Shown here: one piece after another, positions 1-6,325 of the stretch
Numbering within the stretch: position 1 is the first letter of the stretch
How the letters are laid out: every line of letters starts with the position of its first letter
NCBI GenBank assembly: GCA_964369995.1
Contig: CAYJHH010000093.1
Coordinates: 1 to 11,237 of the forward strand
Length of the DNA stretch: 11,237 nucleotides
Reading direction: 5' to 3'
Origin: CAYJAD01 sp964369995
GTDB lineage: Bacteria > Desulfobacterota > Desulfovibrionia > Desulfovibrionales > Desulfovibrionaceae
Program-made: the position numbers and the translations under genes
The notes under the pieces: generated by a model
Told to the model about the DNA's origin: nothing
The model's input: the letters and a program-made list of their open reading frames with translations, nothing else
The model's database searches: none

Positions 1-1944
1 GATACGGTGGAAGATACCAAGGCCACCATTGAAGAGCTAGATGAGCTTTTTGGGGAAGATGTGGCAGACATTGTGGACGGTGTCACCAAGATCAGTCTCA
101 TTCCTTTTGACTCAAAAGAAGATGCTCAAGCAGAAAATATTCGTAAAATGATTTTGGCCATGAGTCATGATCTTCGCGTGCTTATGGTAAAGCTTGCTGA
201 CCGTATCCATAATATGCGCACCTTGGACTTTCAAAAAGCGCATAAGCAACGCCGCATTGCGCAAGAAACCATGGATATTTATGCCCCTTTAGCCAATCGC
301 CTCGGCTTACATAGGGTAAAGCAAATATTGGAAGATTTAAGCTTTAAGTATTTGCGCCCAGATGTATATGGGCAAATTACCACATGGCTTGATGAAAATC
401 AGGTGGTGGAGCGTAAAATCATTGATAAGGTTGTGCGCTCATTGGAAGAACTCATTGCGGAAAATGCCATTAAAGGTAATGTGTATGGGCGCATAAAGCA
501 TAAATTTAGCATTCATAAAAAAATGCAACAGCTTTCGGTGACCTTGGATGAAATGCATGACATCATGGCTTTTCGTGTGCTCGTGGACGAAGTACGAGAT
601 TGTTACGCTGTCTTGGGGCTTGTGCACTCTAAGTGGCGCCCTGTGCATGGACGCTTTAAAGATTATATCTCCATGCCCAAGAATAATGGTTATCAAAGTT
701 TACACACCACTGTTATTGGGCCTGAGGGTGAGCGTGTAGAAATTCAAATTCGTACCAATGATATGCATCGCCAAGCTGAACATGGCGTGGCTTCGCATTG
801 GCTTTATAAGGAAAAAGGCAAGGTAAACCCCAAAGATTTGGAACAGTTTACCTGGCTTAGAGAAATTTTTGAGCGCCAGCGTGATGAGTCAGATTCCAAA
901 GAATTTATGCATTCTTTACGTCTTGATCTCTTTAAAGATGAAGTTTATGTCTACACGCCACGTGGCGAGGTGAAAGAGTTACCTGAAGGCGCCACGCCGC
1001 TGGACTTTGCTTTTCATATCCACACCAAGGTGGGGCATCATTGCACAGGCGCCAAGGTAAATTGTCGCCTTGTTCCTCTGGGTACGCCGTTAAAAAATGG
1101 CGATGTTGTGGAAATTATTACCGATAATGCACGTCACCCCAATAGGGATTGGCTAAAAATGGTGAAAACAGCCAAGGCACGTAGCCGCATTCAGCACTAT
1201 TTGCGCACAGAAGAGCGCAGCAGAGCTTTAAGCCTTGGTAAGGAAATGCTGGAAAAAGAAGGCCGTAAACTGAGCCTTAATGTGGCTAAAGCCCTTAAAG
1301 ATGGGCATTTGGCCATGGTGGCGTCGGATATGAATTTTGATAATACCGACGACATGTTTGCCTCGGTGGGCTATGCGCATAACACGCCGCGTAAGGTCTT
1401 AAACAAGCTTTATGCCGTATTGCACCCTGAGGCCGTGGCTCCCTTGGCTGCAGCGCCTAAAGAGAAAGATAAAGGGGCCAAAAAAGGCGATGGCAAAAAA
1501 ACGGAAGGCGTTTCCTTATCCGGTGTGGATGGCGTCTTGGTGCGCTATGCTAAGTGTTGTAATCCCGTTCCTGGCGATGCCATCATTGGCTATATTAGCC
1601 GCGGTTTTGGCACCAGTGTACACCGCAGTGACTGCCCCAATGTGGTTAATATGGAACCAGAAAGACTTGTTTCTGTACACTGGGATAGCGAAGAGGATAA
1701 TAAGCCTTATCAATCCCGTGTGCATATTTTGGCACGTACGGAAAAAGGTTTATTGGCCAAAATTACCCTTATTTTTGCACAAGATTGTGTAAATATTTCT
1801 GAATTACGCTCGGCAGATACCGTGGATGGCAAGTCAGAAATAGATGCTGTCATTGAAGTATGCAATGCGGAACAGCTTTATCAACTCATTGAACAGATAA
1901 ATAAAATTCCTGCTGTTATTGAGGTAACACGTACCACAGAGTAG
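1..1944 (+). CDS. rel/spoT: Bifunctional (p)ppGpp synthetase/hydrolase, RelA/SpoT family (5' partial)
   Basis: Makes and degrades the stringent-response alarmone (p)ppGpp in the cytoplasm. The frame is open from base 1, so the gene begins upstream; 647 residues are visible and roughly 70-80 are missing compared with the usual 720-740. Domains in order: the end of the HD hydrolase, starting inside the HD motif at DTVEDT (1-6) and including KLADRIHNMRTL (about 64-75); the synthetase, with DIMAFRV, RFKDYI (R at 218), NGYQSLHTTV and VEIQIRT; the TGS domain (about 313-375); a helical region; a lysine-rich linker (about 480-503); the zinc-finger/CC region with CCNP at 519-522 and HRSDCPN; and a C-terminal ACT domain (about 575-645). 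The RFKD motif is the RXKD type typical of bifunctional enzymes, rather than the EXDD of synthetase-only RelA. With both hydrolase and synthetase motifs present, this is probably the main or only long RSH enzyme. The Asp and Glu that bind metal in the synthetase are present. A strong terminator follows directly, so it is the last gene of its transcript. Confidence 0.96.
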   Translation, partial: DTVEDTKATIEELDELFGEDVADIVDGVTKISLIPFDSKEDAQAENIRKMILAMSHDLRVLMVKLADRIHNMRTLDFQKAHKQRRIAQETMDIYAPLANRLGLHRVKQILEDLSFKYLRPDVYGQITTWLDENQVVERKIIDKVVRSLEELIAENAIKGNVYGRIKHKFSIHKKMQQLSVTLDEMHDIMAFRVLVDEVRDCYAVLGLVHSKWRPVHGRFKDYISMPKNNGYQSLHTTVIGPEGERVEIQIRTNDMHRQAEHGVASHWLYKEKGKVNPKDLEQFTWLREIFERQRDESDSKEFMHSLRLDLFKDEVYVYTPRGEVKELPEGATPLDFAFHIHTKVGHHCTGAKVNCRLVPLGTPLKNGDVVEIITDNARHPNRDWLKMVKTAKARSRIQHYLRTEERSRALSLGKEMLEKEGRKLSLNVAKALKDGHLAMVASDMNFDNTDDMFASVGYAHNTPRKVLNKLYAVLHPEAVAPLAAAPKEKDKGAKKGDGKKTEGVSLSGVDGVLVRYAKCCNPVPGDAIIGYISRGFGTSVHRSDCPNVVNMEPERLVSVHWDSEEDNKPYQSRVHILARTEKGLLAKITLIFAQDCVNISELRSADTVDGKSEIDAVIEVCNAEQLYQLIEQINKIPAVIEVTRTTE

Positions 1945-1965
1945 GGAGGCTTTATAAAATATCTC

Positions 1966-2003
1966 AAAAAGCCCTTTGCATTGGCGTGCAAAGGGCTTTT
2001 TTT
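1966..2003 (+). terminator. Rho-independent terminator after rel/spoT
   Basis: A perfect 10-bp stem (1971-1980 GCCCTTTGCA with 1987-1996) encloses a 6-nt loop. It is preceded by A5 and followed by T7, 22 bases after the rel stop codon. The A-run on the other side means it could also terminate transcription coming from the right. Confidence 0.93.
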
Positions 2004-2051
2004 CTTCATGGGGCTTTCTTCTGTAGCAGCTTCACTTTACTATCTTTTTGA

Positions 2052-2225
2052 ACAGGAAAAACGCTCTTTAAGAGGAAAGAAGAAGTGGCTAGAATGTTTT
2101 GCTTTAGTAAAAATAATGGCTTCACAGAAGGCTTTCATCGAAAAATGAAACTTATCCAGCGCCGAGCTTACGGTTTTAAAAACTTTGAAAATTACCGTTT
2201 TCGCGTTCGGGTGCTTTGTTGTTAG
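2052..2225 (+). pseudogene. C-terminal remnant of an ISL3-family transposase
   Basis: Frame 3 has no stop between 2052 and the TAG at 2223-2225. It encodes about 57 residues ending in the highly recognisable tail TEGFHRKMKLIQRRAYGF (from 2124), then KNFENYRFRVRVLCC. This is the conserved end of ISL3-type DDE transposases, whose consensus is roughly NGxTEGxHxKMKxIxRRAYGFRNFENYRLRV. A TGA at 2049-2051 interrupts the frame, and no upstream transposase is found because the rel terminator ends only about 50 bases earlier. Everything N-terminal, including the first DDE acidic residues, is therefore gone. An overlapping 45-codon frame (2008-2145) may be a frameshifted piece, but I do not recognise its sequence. 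The relic is non-functional. Family assignment rests on pattern memory of the tail, which is distinctive. Confidence 0.85.
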
Positions 2226-2324
2226 GGAGAAGAGTGGTTAGGGCTGGAGCTTGTGTATACCATCAATGTATGCACTCTAAAATGAAAACTTTTAATCGTA
2301 GAACACACATATCGGGTCTTATTA

Positions 2325-2346
2325 CCCCTATCTTTGGTGAAGAACC
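2325..2346. repeat. Probable right terminal inverted repeat of the ISL3 relic
   Basis: Read on the - strand this is GGTTCTTCACCAAAGATAG followed by GGG. ISL3-family ends typically begin GGnTCTT... and lie shortly after the transposase stop; this one ends 121 bases past it. No matching left copy is present between the rel gene and the transposase scrap, consistent with a 5'-deleted element. The call is inferred from position and resemblance only. Confidence 0.5.
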
Positions 2347-2383
2347 GCGCCAACGAGATGGGGGGACAGTTGTGGAGCAAGGC

Positions 2384-2420
2384 AATAAAAAATCCCCTTA
2401 CAGCTTTCACCGTAAGGGGC
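2384..2420 (-). terminator. Rho-independent terminator of tRNA-Lys
   Basis: On the - strand, CCCCTTAC (2419-2412) pairs perfectly with GTAAGGGG (2401-2394) across a 10-nt loop, followed by a T6 run (2392-2387). It begins 11 bases past the tRNA CCA end, so the tRNA is probably a single-gene transcript. Confidence 0.88.
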
Positions 2421-2430
2421 TTAATTTTAA

Positions 2431-2506
2431 TGGTGGGTCGTGCGGGGTTCGAACCTGCGACTCTCTGCTTAAAAGGCAGATACTCTACCTACTGAGTTAA
2501 CGACCC
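2431..2506 (-). tRNA. tRNA-Lys (anticodon UUU)
   Basis: The 76-nt - strand cloverleaf is complete. The acceptor stem GGGTCGT/ACGACCC (2506-2500 with 2441-2435) is a perfect 7 bp, with A as discriminator and CCA encoded at 2433-2431. The anticodon stem TCTGC/GCAGA encloses the loop CTTTTAA, giving anticodon UUU at 2473-2471. The T arm contains GGTTCGAACCC. It reads lysine AAA/AAG codons. A consensus promoter lies just upstream and a terminator just downstream. The ISL3 relic ends about 85 bases from its 3' side, but I see no attachment-site duplication of the tRNA end. Confidence 0.97.
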
Positions 2507-2519
2507 GATGTGAAGTGGA

Positions 2520-2548
2520 TTTATACGCTGTTTGCTTTGTGCTGTCAA
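2520..2548 (-). promoter_or_regulatory. Sigma-70 promoter for tRNA-Lys
   Basis: On the - strand, a perfect -35 TTGACA (2548-2543) is separated by 17 bp from the -10 TATAAA (2525-2520). This places the start near 2513, about 7 bases before the mature tRNA 5' end. Upstream (2549-2580) are runs of A on the transcribed-sense strand, compatible with an UP element, as expected for a strongly expressed stable RNA gene. Confidence 0.88.
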
Positions 2549-2575
2549 TCTTTTTTTCAGCATTTTTTTGTTTTT

Positions 2576-2601
2576 TTTGTGATTTCATTTTTCATCACAA
2601 A
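2576..2601. repeat. Inverted repeat TTTGTGAT-N10-ATCACAAA
   Basis: Perfect 8-bp arms at 2576-2583 and 2594-2601. The half-sites match those of CRP/FNR-family operators (TTGTGA/TCACAA), but the gap between TGTGA and TCACA is 12 bp instead of the usual 6. It lies about 75 bp upstream of the predicted tRNA-Lys start. No T-run follows the second arm on either strand, so it is not an obvious terminator. It may be an operator, a structural element or chance in AT-rich DNA. Confidence 0.4.
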
Positions 2602-2645
2602 GCTAACAAAAGCAACAATGCAGTTATTTCCACCGCTTTTGTAGC
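2602..2645. repeat. Long-loop inverted repeat in the intergenic region
   Basis: GCTAACAAAAGC (2602-2613) pairs with GCTTTTGTAGC (2635-2645): 11 pairs with one bulged A, around a 21-nt loop. It abuts the preceding inverted repeat. No T-tract follows, so it is not a classic terminator. Function unknown. Confidence 0.35.
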
Positions 2646-2797
2646 AAAAGAGCCTTGCTCCCTTGCAACGAAAGGCAATATACCTGAGTAGAGAATTTTT
2701 GCAACAAAAAATTTACACTTTTTTAAAATTCTTTATTTTTTATATGTAATCATTTAATTTAATAATATTTTTTGTGATTAGTTCTTTTGTTGTGTAC

Positions 2798-2825
2798 TTG
2801 CTTTTTAGCTTTTTTTACTTATACT
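2798..2825 (+). promoter_or_regulatory. Candidate promoter for the Tim44-like gene
   Basis: TTGCTT (2798-2803), a 16-bp spacer and TATACT (2820-2825) would start transcription near 2832, leaving a 60-nt leader. That leader contains a weak AAGTG/CACTT hairpin (2838-2854). A competing candidate is TTTACA (2712-2717), 16 bp, TATTTT (2734-2739). In such AT-rich DNA either could be chance. Confidence 0.35.
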
Positions 2826-2891
2826 TATACTGAGTAAAAGTGAAAAAAACACTTATTTTATTAACAATATTACTTCAGTAGTGAGAAAAAC

Positions 2892-3764
2892 ATGCGTACA
2901 AAAACGTTTATTGCCACACTTTTGTTTGTGGCTTCCCTTTGTTTTGTAGCCGTTCATGATGCCTATGCGGCCAAACGTTTTGGCGGCGGACGCTCCTTTG
3001 GCAGCAAGCCTGCCATGCAACGTTCCACCACGGCTCCTAAGCAGCAGCAACCTGGCGTTACTCAAAACGCAGCAGCCACAGCAAGTAAAAAATCCGGCAT
3101 GGCTGGTATTTTTGGTGGCTTGCTTGCCGGTACTTTACTTGGTTCCTTGCTCTTTGGAGATGGTGATAGCGGCGGCATCTTTAACATGCTTATCATGGGT
3201 TTATTGCTCTTTTTGGGGTATAAGCTGTTTATGCGCATGCGCCAGAAAAATGCCACGCAAACGGCCGGAGCGCCCACGTATGCCGCAGAAGGTATGGGGC
3301 ATAACCAAGGTATGCAATACCAAAGCGCTCCCAGTAGCGCCGCAGGTGGGTGGAATGCCAATTTACAAGGTGGCGCCGCCGCTCCTTCTCAAATTCCCGC
3401 TGGCTTTCAGGTAGAAGAATTTATCGAAGGCGCTAAAATGGCTTTTAGTCGTTTGCAAAACTCTTGGGATAAGCGCGATCTTGATGATATTGCTTTATTC
3501 ACAAGCCCTACAGTGCTTGAGGAAGTGAAAAAGCAAATGGCTGAGGATGATGGTCCGTCTAAAACGGATATTTTGCTTAATAATGCTCGTTTACTGAGCG
3601 TTACCACAGAAAATAATGAAGAAACAGCTACAGTGTATTTTGACGTAATTATTCGTGAATCTGCCGCCACAAATACCACACAAGTGCGTGAGATTTGGCA
3701 CTTTGTGCGCCCTGTAAATACAGGAAATTGGAAGCTTGACGGTATTCAACAAGTGGAAGATTAA
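2892..3764 (+). CDS. Tim44-like domain protein, exported/membrane-anchored
   Basis: A 290-residue protein. Its N-terminus is a Sec signal peptide or signal anchor (basic RTK, hydrophobic 6-21, likely cleavage AYA|A after residue 26). A Gly/Gln/Ala/Ser-rich stretch follows (30-65), then two closely spaced hydrophobic segments (about 69-88 and 96-114) with basic residues after the second, and another Ala/Gly/Gln-rich linker (about 120-168). The C-terminal part (about 170-288) fits the Tim44-like fold, with FIEGAKMAFSRLQNSWDKRD and a final EIWHFVRP...NWKLDGIQ, like NTF2-type lipid-binding domains. In mitochondria Tim44 tethers Hsp70 to the import pore; bacterial relatives are poorly characterised, and the precise role here is unknown. 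The start is the only ATG compatible with the signal peptide; a weak SD (GTGAG) lies 6 bases upstream. The gene stands alone between the tRNA region and a convergent transporter operon. Confidence 0.85.
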   Translation: MRTKTFIATLLFVASLCFVAVHDAYAAKRFGGGRSFGSKPAMQRSTTAPKQQQPGVTQNAAATASKKSGMAGIFGGLLAGTLLGSLLFGDGDSGGIFNMLIMGLLLFLGYKLFMRMRQKNATQTAGAPTYAAEGMGHNQGMQYQSAPSSAAGGWNANLQGGAAAPSQIPAGFQVEEFIEGAKMAFSRLQNSWDKRDLDDIALFTSPTVLEEVKKQMAEDDGPSKTDILLNNARLLSVTTENNEETATVYFDVIIRESAATNTTQVREIWHFVRPVNTGNWKLDGIQQVED

Positions 3765-3771
3765 GACTATC

Positions 3772-3812
3772 ATGGGGGGAACCTTTAGATGAAGGCTTCC
3801 CCCATTTATTTG
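3772..3812 (+). terminator. Terminator between the convergent Tim44-like and glnQ-type genes
   Basis: The arms 3772-3785 and 3792-3805 form a 14-position stem (12 Watson-Crick pairs, one G-T wobble, one mismatch) with loop TAGATG, followed by TTTATTT. It starts 8 bases after the Tim44-like stop codon. It also sits just past the end of the - strand ATPase gene, so it may serve both, although the T-rich side favours the + strand. Confidence 0.82.
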
Positions 3813-3822
3813 TGCGTTTGAA

Positions 3823-4554
3823 CTATAAAATACAGCGTAAGAAAGCCTGAGTGCGTTCATGCTGTGCATTTTTAAAAATTTGTTCTGGTGTGCCTTGTTC
3901 CGCAATGAGCCCATTGTCCACAAAAATAACCCTATCGGCCACTTCGCCGGCAAAGCCCATTTCATGAGTTACCACCACCATGGTCATACCTTCTGCAGCA
4001 AGCTCTTTCATAACTTGTAAAACCTCACCCACCATTTCTGGATCAAGAGCTGAGGTGGGTTCATCAAAAAGCATAATGTCTGGATTCATAGCCAAGGAAC
4101 GCGCTATGGCTACACGTTGTTTTTGCCCGCCGGAGAGCTGATGAGGGTAATTATGGGCTTTTTCTGCCAATCCCACACGTTCTAATAATTGCATGGCCTT
4201 GGTTTCTGCTTGGGCTTTGGTCATTTTTTTCAATTCCACAGGGGCAAACATAATGTTTTTTTTCACTGTCATGTGGGAGAAAAGATTAAATTGCTGAAAA
4301 ACCATACCCACATTTTCACGAACTTTATTAATATTCACATGCTTACCTACCACTGGTTGATCATCAATGATGATTTCTCCTTGAGTGGGTTCTTCTAAGC
4401 GATTTAAGCAGCGCAGTAGGGTGGATTTTCCCGAACCGGAAGCGCCAATGATACATACCACTTCTCCTTCGGCCACTTCCATATCAATGCCGCGTAATAC
4501 TTCCACATCATTAAATGACTTATGCAAATTGGTAACTTTTAATTTATTTATCAT
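3823..4554 (-). CDS. glnQ: Polar amino-acid ABC transporter ATP-binding protein (GlnQ/HisP type)
   Basis: ATPase that powers amino-acid import, sitting on the cytoplasmic face of the permease. From the chosen start it is 243 residues, normal for GlnQ/HisP. It shows Walker A GASGSGKST (37-45), Q-loop FQQFNLF (86-92), signature LSGGQ (140-144), Walker B IMLFDEPTSALD (160-171) and the switch histidine in THEM (197). All catalytic elements are intact. The start is the ATG at 4554, giving MINKLKV, with GAAGA about 8 bases upstream; an ATG at 4575 would add seven residues but has no SD. The chosen start overlaps the permease stop by 11 bases in another frame, a sign of translational coupling. The substrate cannot be fixed from this subunit, so the symbol denotes the family. 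Confidence 0.95.
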   Translation of the reverse strand: MINKLKVTNLHKSFNDVEVLRGIDMEVAEGEVVCIIGASGSGKSTLLRCLNRLEEPTQGEIIIDDQPVVGKHVNINKVRENVGMVFQQFNLFSHMTVKKNIMFAPVELKKMTKAQAETKAMQLLERVGLAEKAHNYPHQLSGGQKQRVAIARSLAMNPDIMLFDEPTSALDPEMVGEVLQVMKELAAEGMTMVVVTHEMGFAGEVADRVIFVDNGLIAEQGTPEQIFKNAQHERTQAFLRCIL

Positions 4555-5221
4555 AGCTAATCTTCTTTTCGACATATTTTGAAAGGAGCATCAGGGCAGA
4601 GATGGCAGCAAGGTACACAGCACCTACCCAAAAATAGGTGGCAAAGTAATTCCAATTGGCCGAAACATATTGATTGGCTTGGTTCACCGTTTCGCTGAGA
4701 CCAATGACAGTGAGAATGGAGCTGTCTTTCACTGTGATGATAAATTGGTTCACAAGGGCAGGAGAGACGATTTTCATGGCTTGGGGCAAAATAACTTTGG
4801 ACATGGTTTTAGAAGCCGAAAGGCCAAGGCTACGCGCAGCTTCCACTTGCCCTTTACTTACTGCTTGAATACCACTGCGGTAAATTTCCGATAAATAGGC
4901 ACCTGCATTGAGGCTAAGGGTTATAATGCCGGCCATGATAGGGGTGATTCGAAAATCCTCCATAAAGAGTCGAATAATTTGCGGTGTACCAAAGTAAATA
5001 AAAAGGGCTTGCACTATCATGGGCGTGCCGCGAATAACCCATACGTAGGTATGTGCCAAAAAACTGAGTACGGGAATTTTAGCTAAGGTGAGTAAGCAAG
5101 AAGCAAGACCCAAAGCCATACCCACCAAAATAGAAATAATAGATACTTGTAGGGTGACACTCATACCTTTTACTAAAAAAGGATAAATATCAAAGAAAGT
5201 TGAAAATAGCACTTCAAACAT
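4544..5221 (-). CDS. glnP: Polar amino-acid ABC transporter permease (GlnP/HisM type)
   Basis: Inner-membrane permease of 225 residues with several hydrophobic spans (roughly 20-46, 51-78, 95-112 and two near the C-terminus). It carries family hallmarks: GMSVTLQV near the N-terminus (19-26), RGTPMIVQ (64-71), AYLSEIYRSGIQAV (108-121), and the EAA loop EAARSLGL (127-134) with downstream LPQA, which docks to the ATPase. The start at 5221 (MFEVLF) has AGGA about 8 bases upstream and matches the usual family N-terminus. An in-frame ATG 66 bases earlier would add a polar stretch that includes the intergenic hairpin sequence, so I reject it. Only one permease gene is present, implying a homodimer. 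It overlaps the ATPase gene by 11 bases and lies downstream of the binding-protein gene. Confidence 0.93.
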   Translation of the reverse strand: MFEVLFSTFFDIYPFLVKGMSVTLQVSIISILVGMALGLASCLLTLAKIPVLSFLAHTYVWVIRGTPMIVQALFIYFGTPQIIRLFMEDFRITPIMAGIITLSLNAGAYLSEIYRSGIQAVSKGQVEAARSLGLSASKTMSKVILPQAMKIVSPALVNQFIITVKDSSILTVIGLSETVNQANQYVSANWNYFATYFWVGAVYLAAISALMLLSKYVEKKISYDK

Positions 5222-5365
5222 ACATTTTCCTAAATAAATAATAAGCGAGATGTTTATATGAGAATTACAGCCCCTGCACAGGGGCAAAAATATATAAGCC
5301 TGCCCTTATTGCTAAAGGCAGGCGAATGTCATAGGGAAAAATGTTTTTTACCCATAAAAGTCAAA
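5222..5365 (-). other. glnH-glnP intergenic leader with tandem hairpins
   Basis: The 144-base gap inside the transporter operon. On the - strand, the first hairpin (5323-5317 GCCTGCC with 5304-5298) has a 7-bp GC-rich stem, extendable by two A-T pairs, and is followed by TTATATATTTTT. This looks like an intrinsic attenuator. Thirteen bases on, a second GC-rich palindrome, GCCCCTGTGCAGGGGC (5285-5270), could protect mRNA ends or block exonucleases. Binding-protein genes commonly have such elements, so that the periplasmic subunit is made in excess over permease and ATPase. Regulation here is inferred from structure. Confidence 0.65.
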
Positions 5366-6136
5366 TTACATACCGTATTTGGCAAGAATTTTAGCATAGG
5401 TACCATTGGCTTTAATGTTGTTTAGGCCAGCATTGAACTTAGCTATAAGTGCAGCATTTTTTCCTTTCATAACAGCAAAACCGTAAGGCCCCACATTCAC
5501 TTTTTCGCCAAAAAGCTTCAAGGGCAAATGAGCAGTGGCAATTCTGTAGCTAATAACGCTGTAATCTTCTACGCCAGCGTCCACATTACCGGTTTGCACA
5601 GCAGCATATACAGCATCAGAACCTTCAAAGCTTTGTACGGTGAACCCGTATTTGTCTTTAATGCTTTCCACATATTTGGAGCCTTGTGTGCCGGTTTTTA
5701 CAGCCACAATTTTACCTTTTAAATCTTCCAATGTGGTGAGCTTGCTATTTTTACCCACAAAAAGTGTTTGTCCGTCTTCAAAATACGGCTTGGAAAAATC
5801 GTAGGATTTTTCTCTTTCTGCGGTGATGGTCATGCCGGCAATCATGCCATCGGCTTGGCCTGAATTGAGGTTACCAAGGGCTGCATTCCAGCCGCAATTA
5901 TCTACTTTGTACTTAAAACCTTGGTCTGCAGCAATGGCAGCCAGTAAGTCCATATCCACACCAATATAGGTATTGCTTTTGGCATCTAAAAAGTCAAAAG
6001 GGGCAAAGGAATTGTCTGCCACAATTAAATATTCCTTTTCTGCCATGGCCTGAGGCACCATGAGCGTACACAAAGCAAAGCCAACCAAACAAAAAATACT
6101 GCAAATTTTTGCCAAACACTGTGTTACTTTTTCCAT
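5366..6136 (-). CDS. glnH: Periplasmic amino-acid-binding protein (GlnH-like, family 3 SBP)
   Basis: Captures an amino acid in the periplasm and delivers it to the neighbouring permease. It is 256 residues with a signal peptide (MEKVTQ..., hydrophobic core about 11-27, cleavage AMA|E after residue 32). No lipobox fits the cysteines, so it should be soluble and periplasmic. The mature part has the family pattern: VADNSFAPFDF, YIGVDMDLLAAIA, ADGMIAGMTITAEREKSYDFS, LKGKIVAVKTGTQG and VEDYSVISY. The AGMTIT...R segment and the Asp in VEDY correspond to residues that hold the ligand's carboxylate and amino groups in GlnH/HisJ-type proteins, so an alpha-amino acid ligand is well supported. Glutamine itself is not proven. 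Start: ATG at 6136 with a strong SD (GGAGGA) about 8 bases before. It is the promoter-proximal gene of the operon. Confidence 0.93.
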   Translation of the reverse strand: MEKVTQCLAKICSIFCLVGFALCTLMVPQAMAEKEYLIVADNSFAPFDFLDAKSNTYIGVDMDLLAAIAADQGFKYKVDNCGWNAALGNLNSGQADGMIAGMTITAEREKSYDFSKPYFEDGQTLFVGKNSKLTTLEDLKGKIVAVKTGTQGSKYVESIKDKYGFTVQSFEGSDAVYAAVQTGNVDAGVEDYSVISYRIATAHLPLKLFGEKVNVGPYGFAVMKGKNAALIAKFNAGLNNIKANGTYAKILAKYGM

Positions 6137-6171
6137 GTTACTCTTCCTCCAATTTAGATAATAACGTTAAC

Positions 6172-6200
6172 AAAATACCATGCCAGAAAACAAATGTAAA
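6172..6200 (-). promoter_or_regulatory. Promoter of the amino-acid transporter operon
   Basis: On the - strand, TTTACA (6200-6195), a 17-bp spacer and TATTTT (6177-6172), with TG at the extended -10 position. The start should fall near 6165, leaving a leader of about 28 bases before the ATG at 6136, which contains the SD. A TAACGTTA palindrome (6162-6169) overlaps the start region and could be a repressor site. Confidence 0.7.
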
Positions 6201-6203
6201 CAC

Positions 6204-6219
6204 TGTGATTTTTTTCACC
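6204..6219. promoter_or_regulatory. CRP/FNR-type palindrome between transporter operon and methyltransferase
   Basis: TGTGA, six Ts, TCACC: nine of ten half-site positions match the CRP/FNR-family pattern TGTGA-N6-TCACA. Its centre is about 46 bp upstream of the predicted transporter start, just above the -35 box. That is near, though not exactly at, the -41.5 position typical of activators that touch RNA polymerase. It also lies upstream of the divergent methyltransferase. The regulator is unknown. Confidence 0.5.
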
Positions 6220-6281
6220 TTTTATGTAGAAAATGTATTTTTTGCATACTATGAAGCTATTTTTTTACCACAAAGAAGTTC

Positions 6282-6310
6282 TTGAAATATGGGTTTCGCT
6301 TGTTTATTTT
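6282..6310 (+). promoter_or_regulatory. Candidate promoter of the methyltransferase gene
   Basis: TTGAAA (6282-6287), a 17-bp spacer and TATTTT (6305-6310). The predicted start near 6317 would leave a leader of only about 9 bases and cut into the SD (AGAGG, 6316-6320), so the true start may lie elsewhere. Confidence 0.4.
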
Positions 6311-6325
6311 ACCCCAGAGGACATT

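Larger units (their letters stand above)
2507..2891. other. AT-rich gene-free stretch between tRNA-Lys and the Tim44-like gene
   Basis: Very T/A-rich. It holds the tRNA-Lys promoter on its left, two inverted repeats (2576-2601 and 2602-2645) and candidate promoters for the gene on its right. No credible ORF with a ribosome binding site, no tRNA or rRNA, and no direct-repeat array were seen. A small RNA cannot be excluded from sequence alone. Confidence 0.7.

Noticed and set aside
2008..2145. 45-codon ORF from an ATG at 2008, possibly the frameshifted upstream piece of the transposase
   Set aside because: Overlaps the transposase tail in another frame, starts 5 bases after the rel terminator's T-run, and its sequence does not match a transposase segment I can recognise.
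2216..2500. 94-codon plus-strand ORF
   Set aside because: Runs through the IS relic end, the tRNA terminator and antisense to tRNA-Lys; the C-terminal part is merely the translation of the tRNA complement.
6233..6325. Upstream ATG extending the methyltransferase by 31 residues
   Set aside because: No SD, and the extension has no family resemblance and runs through the candidate promoter; the ATG at 6326 has a good SD.
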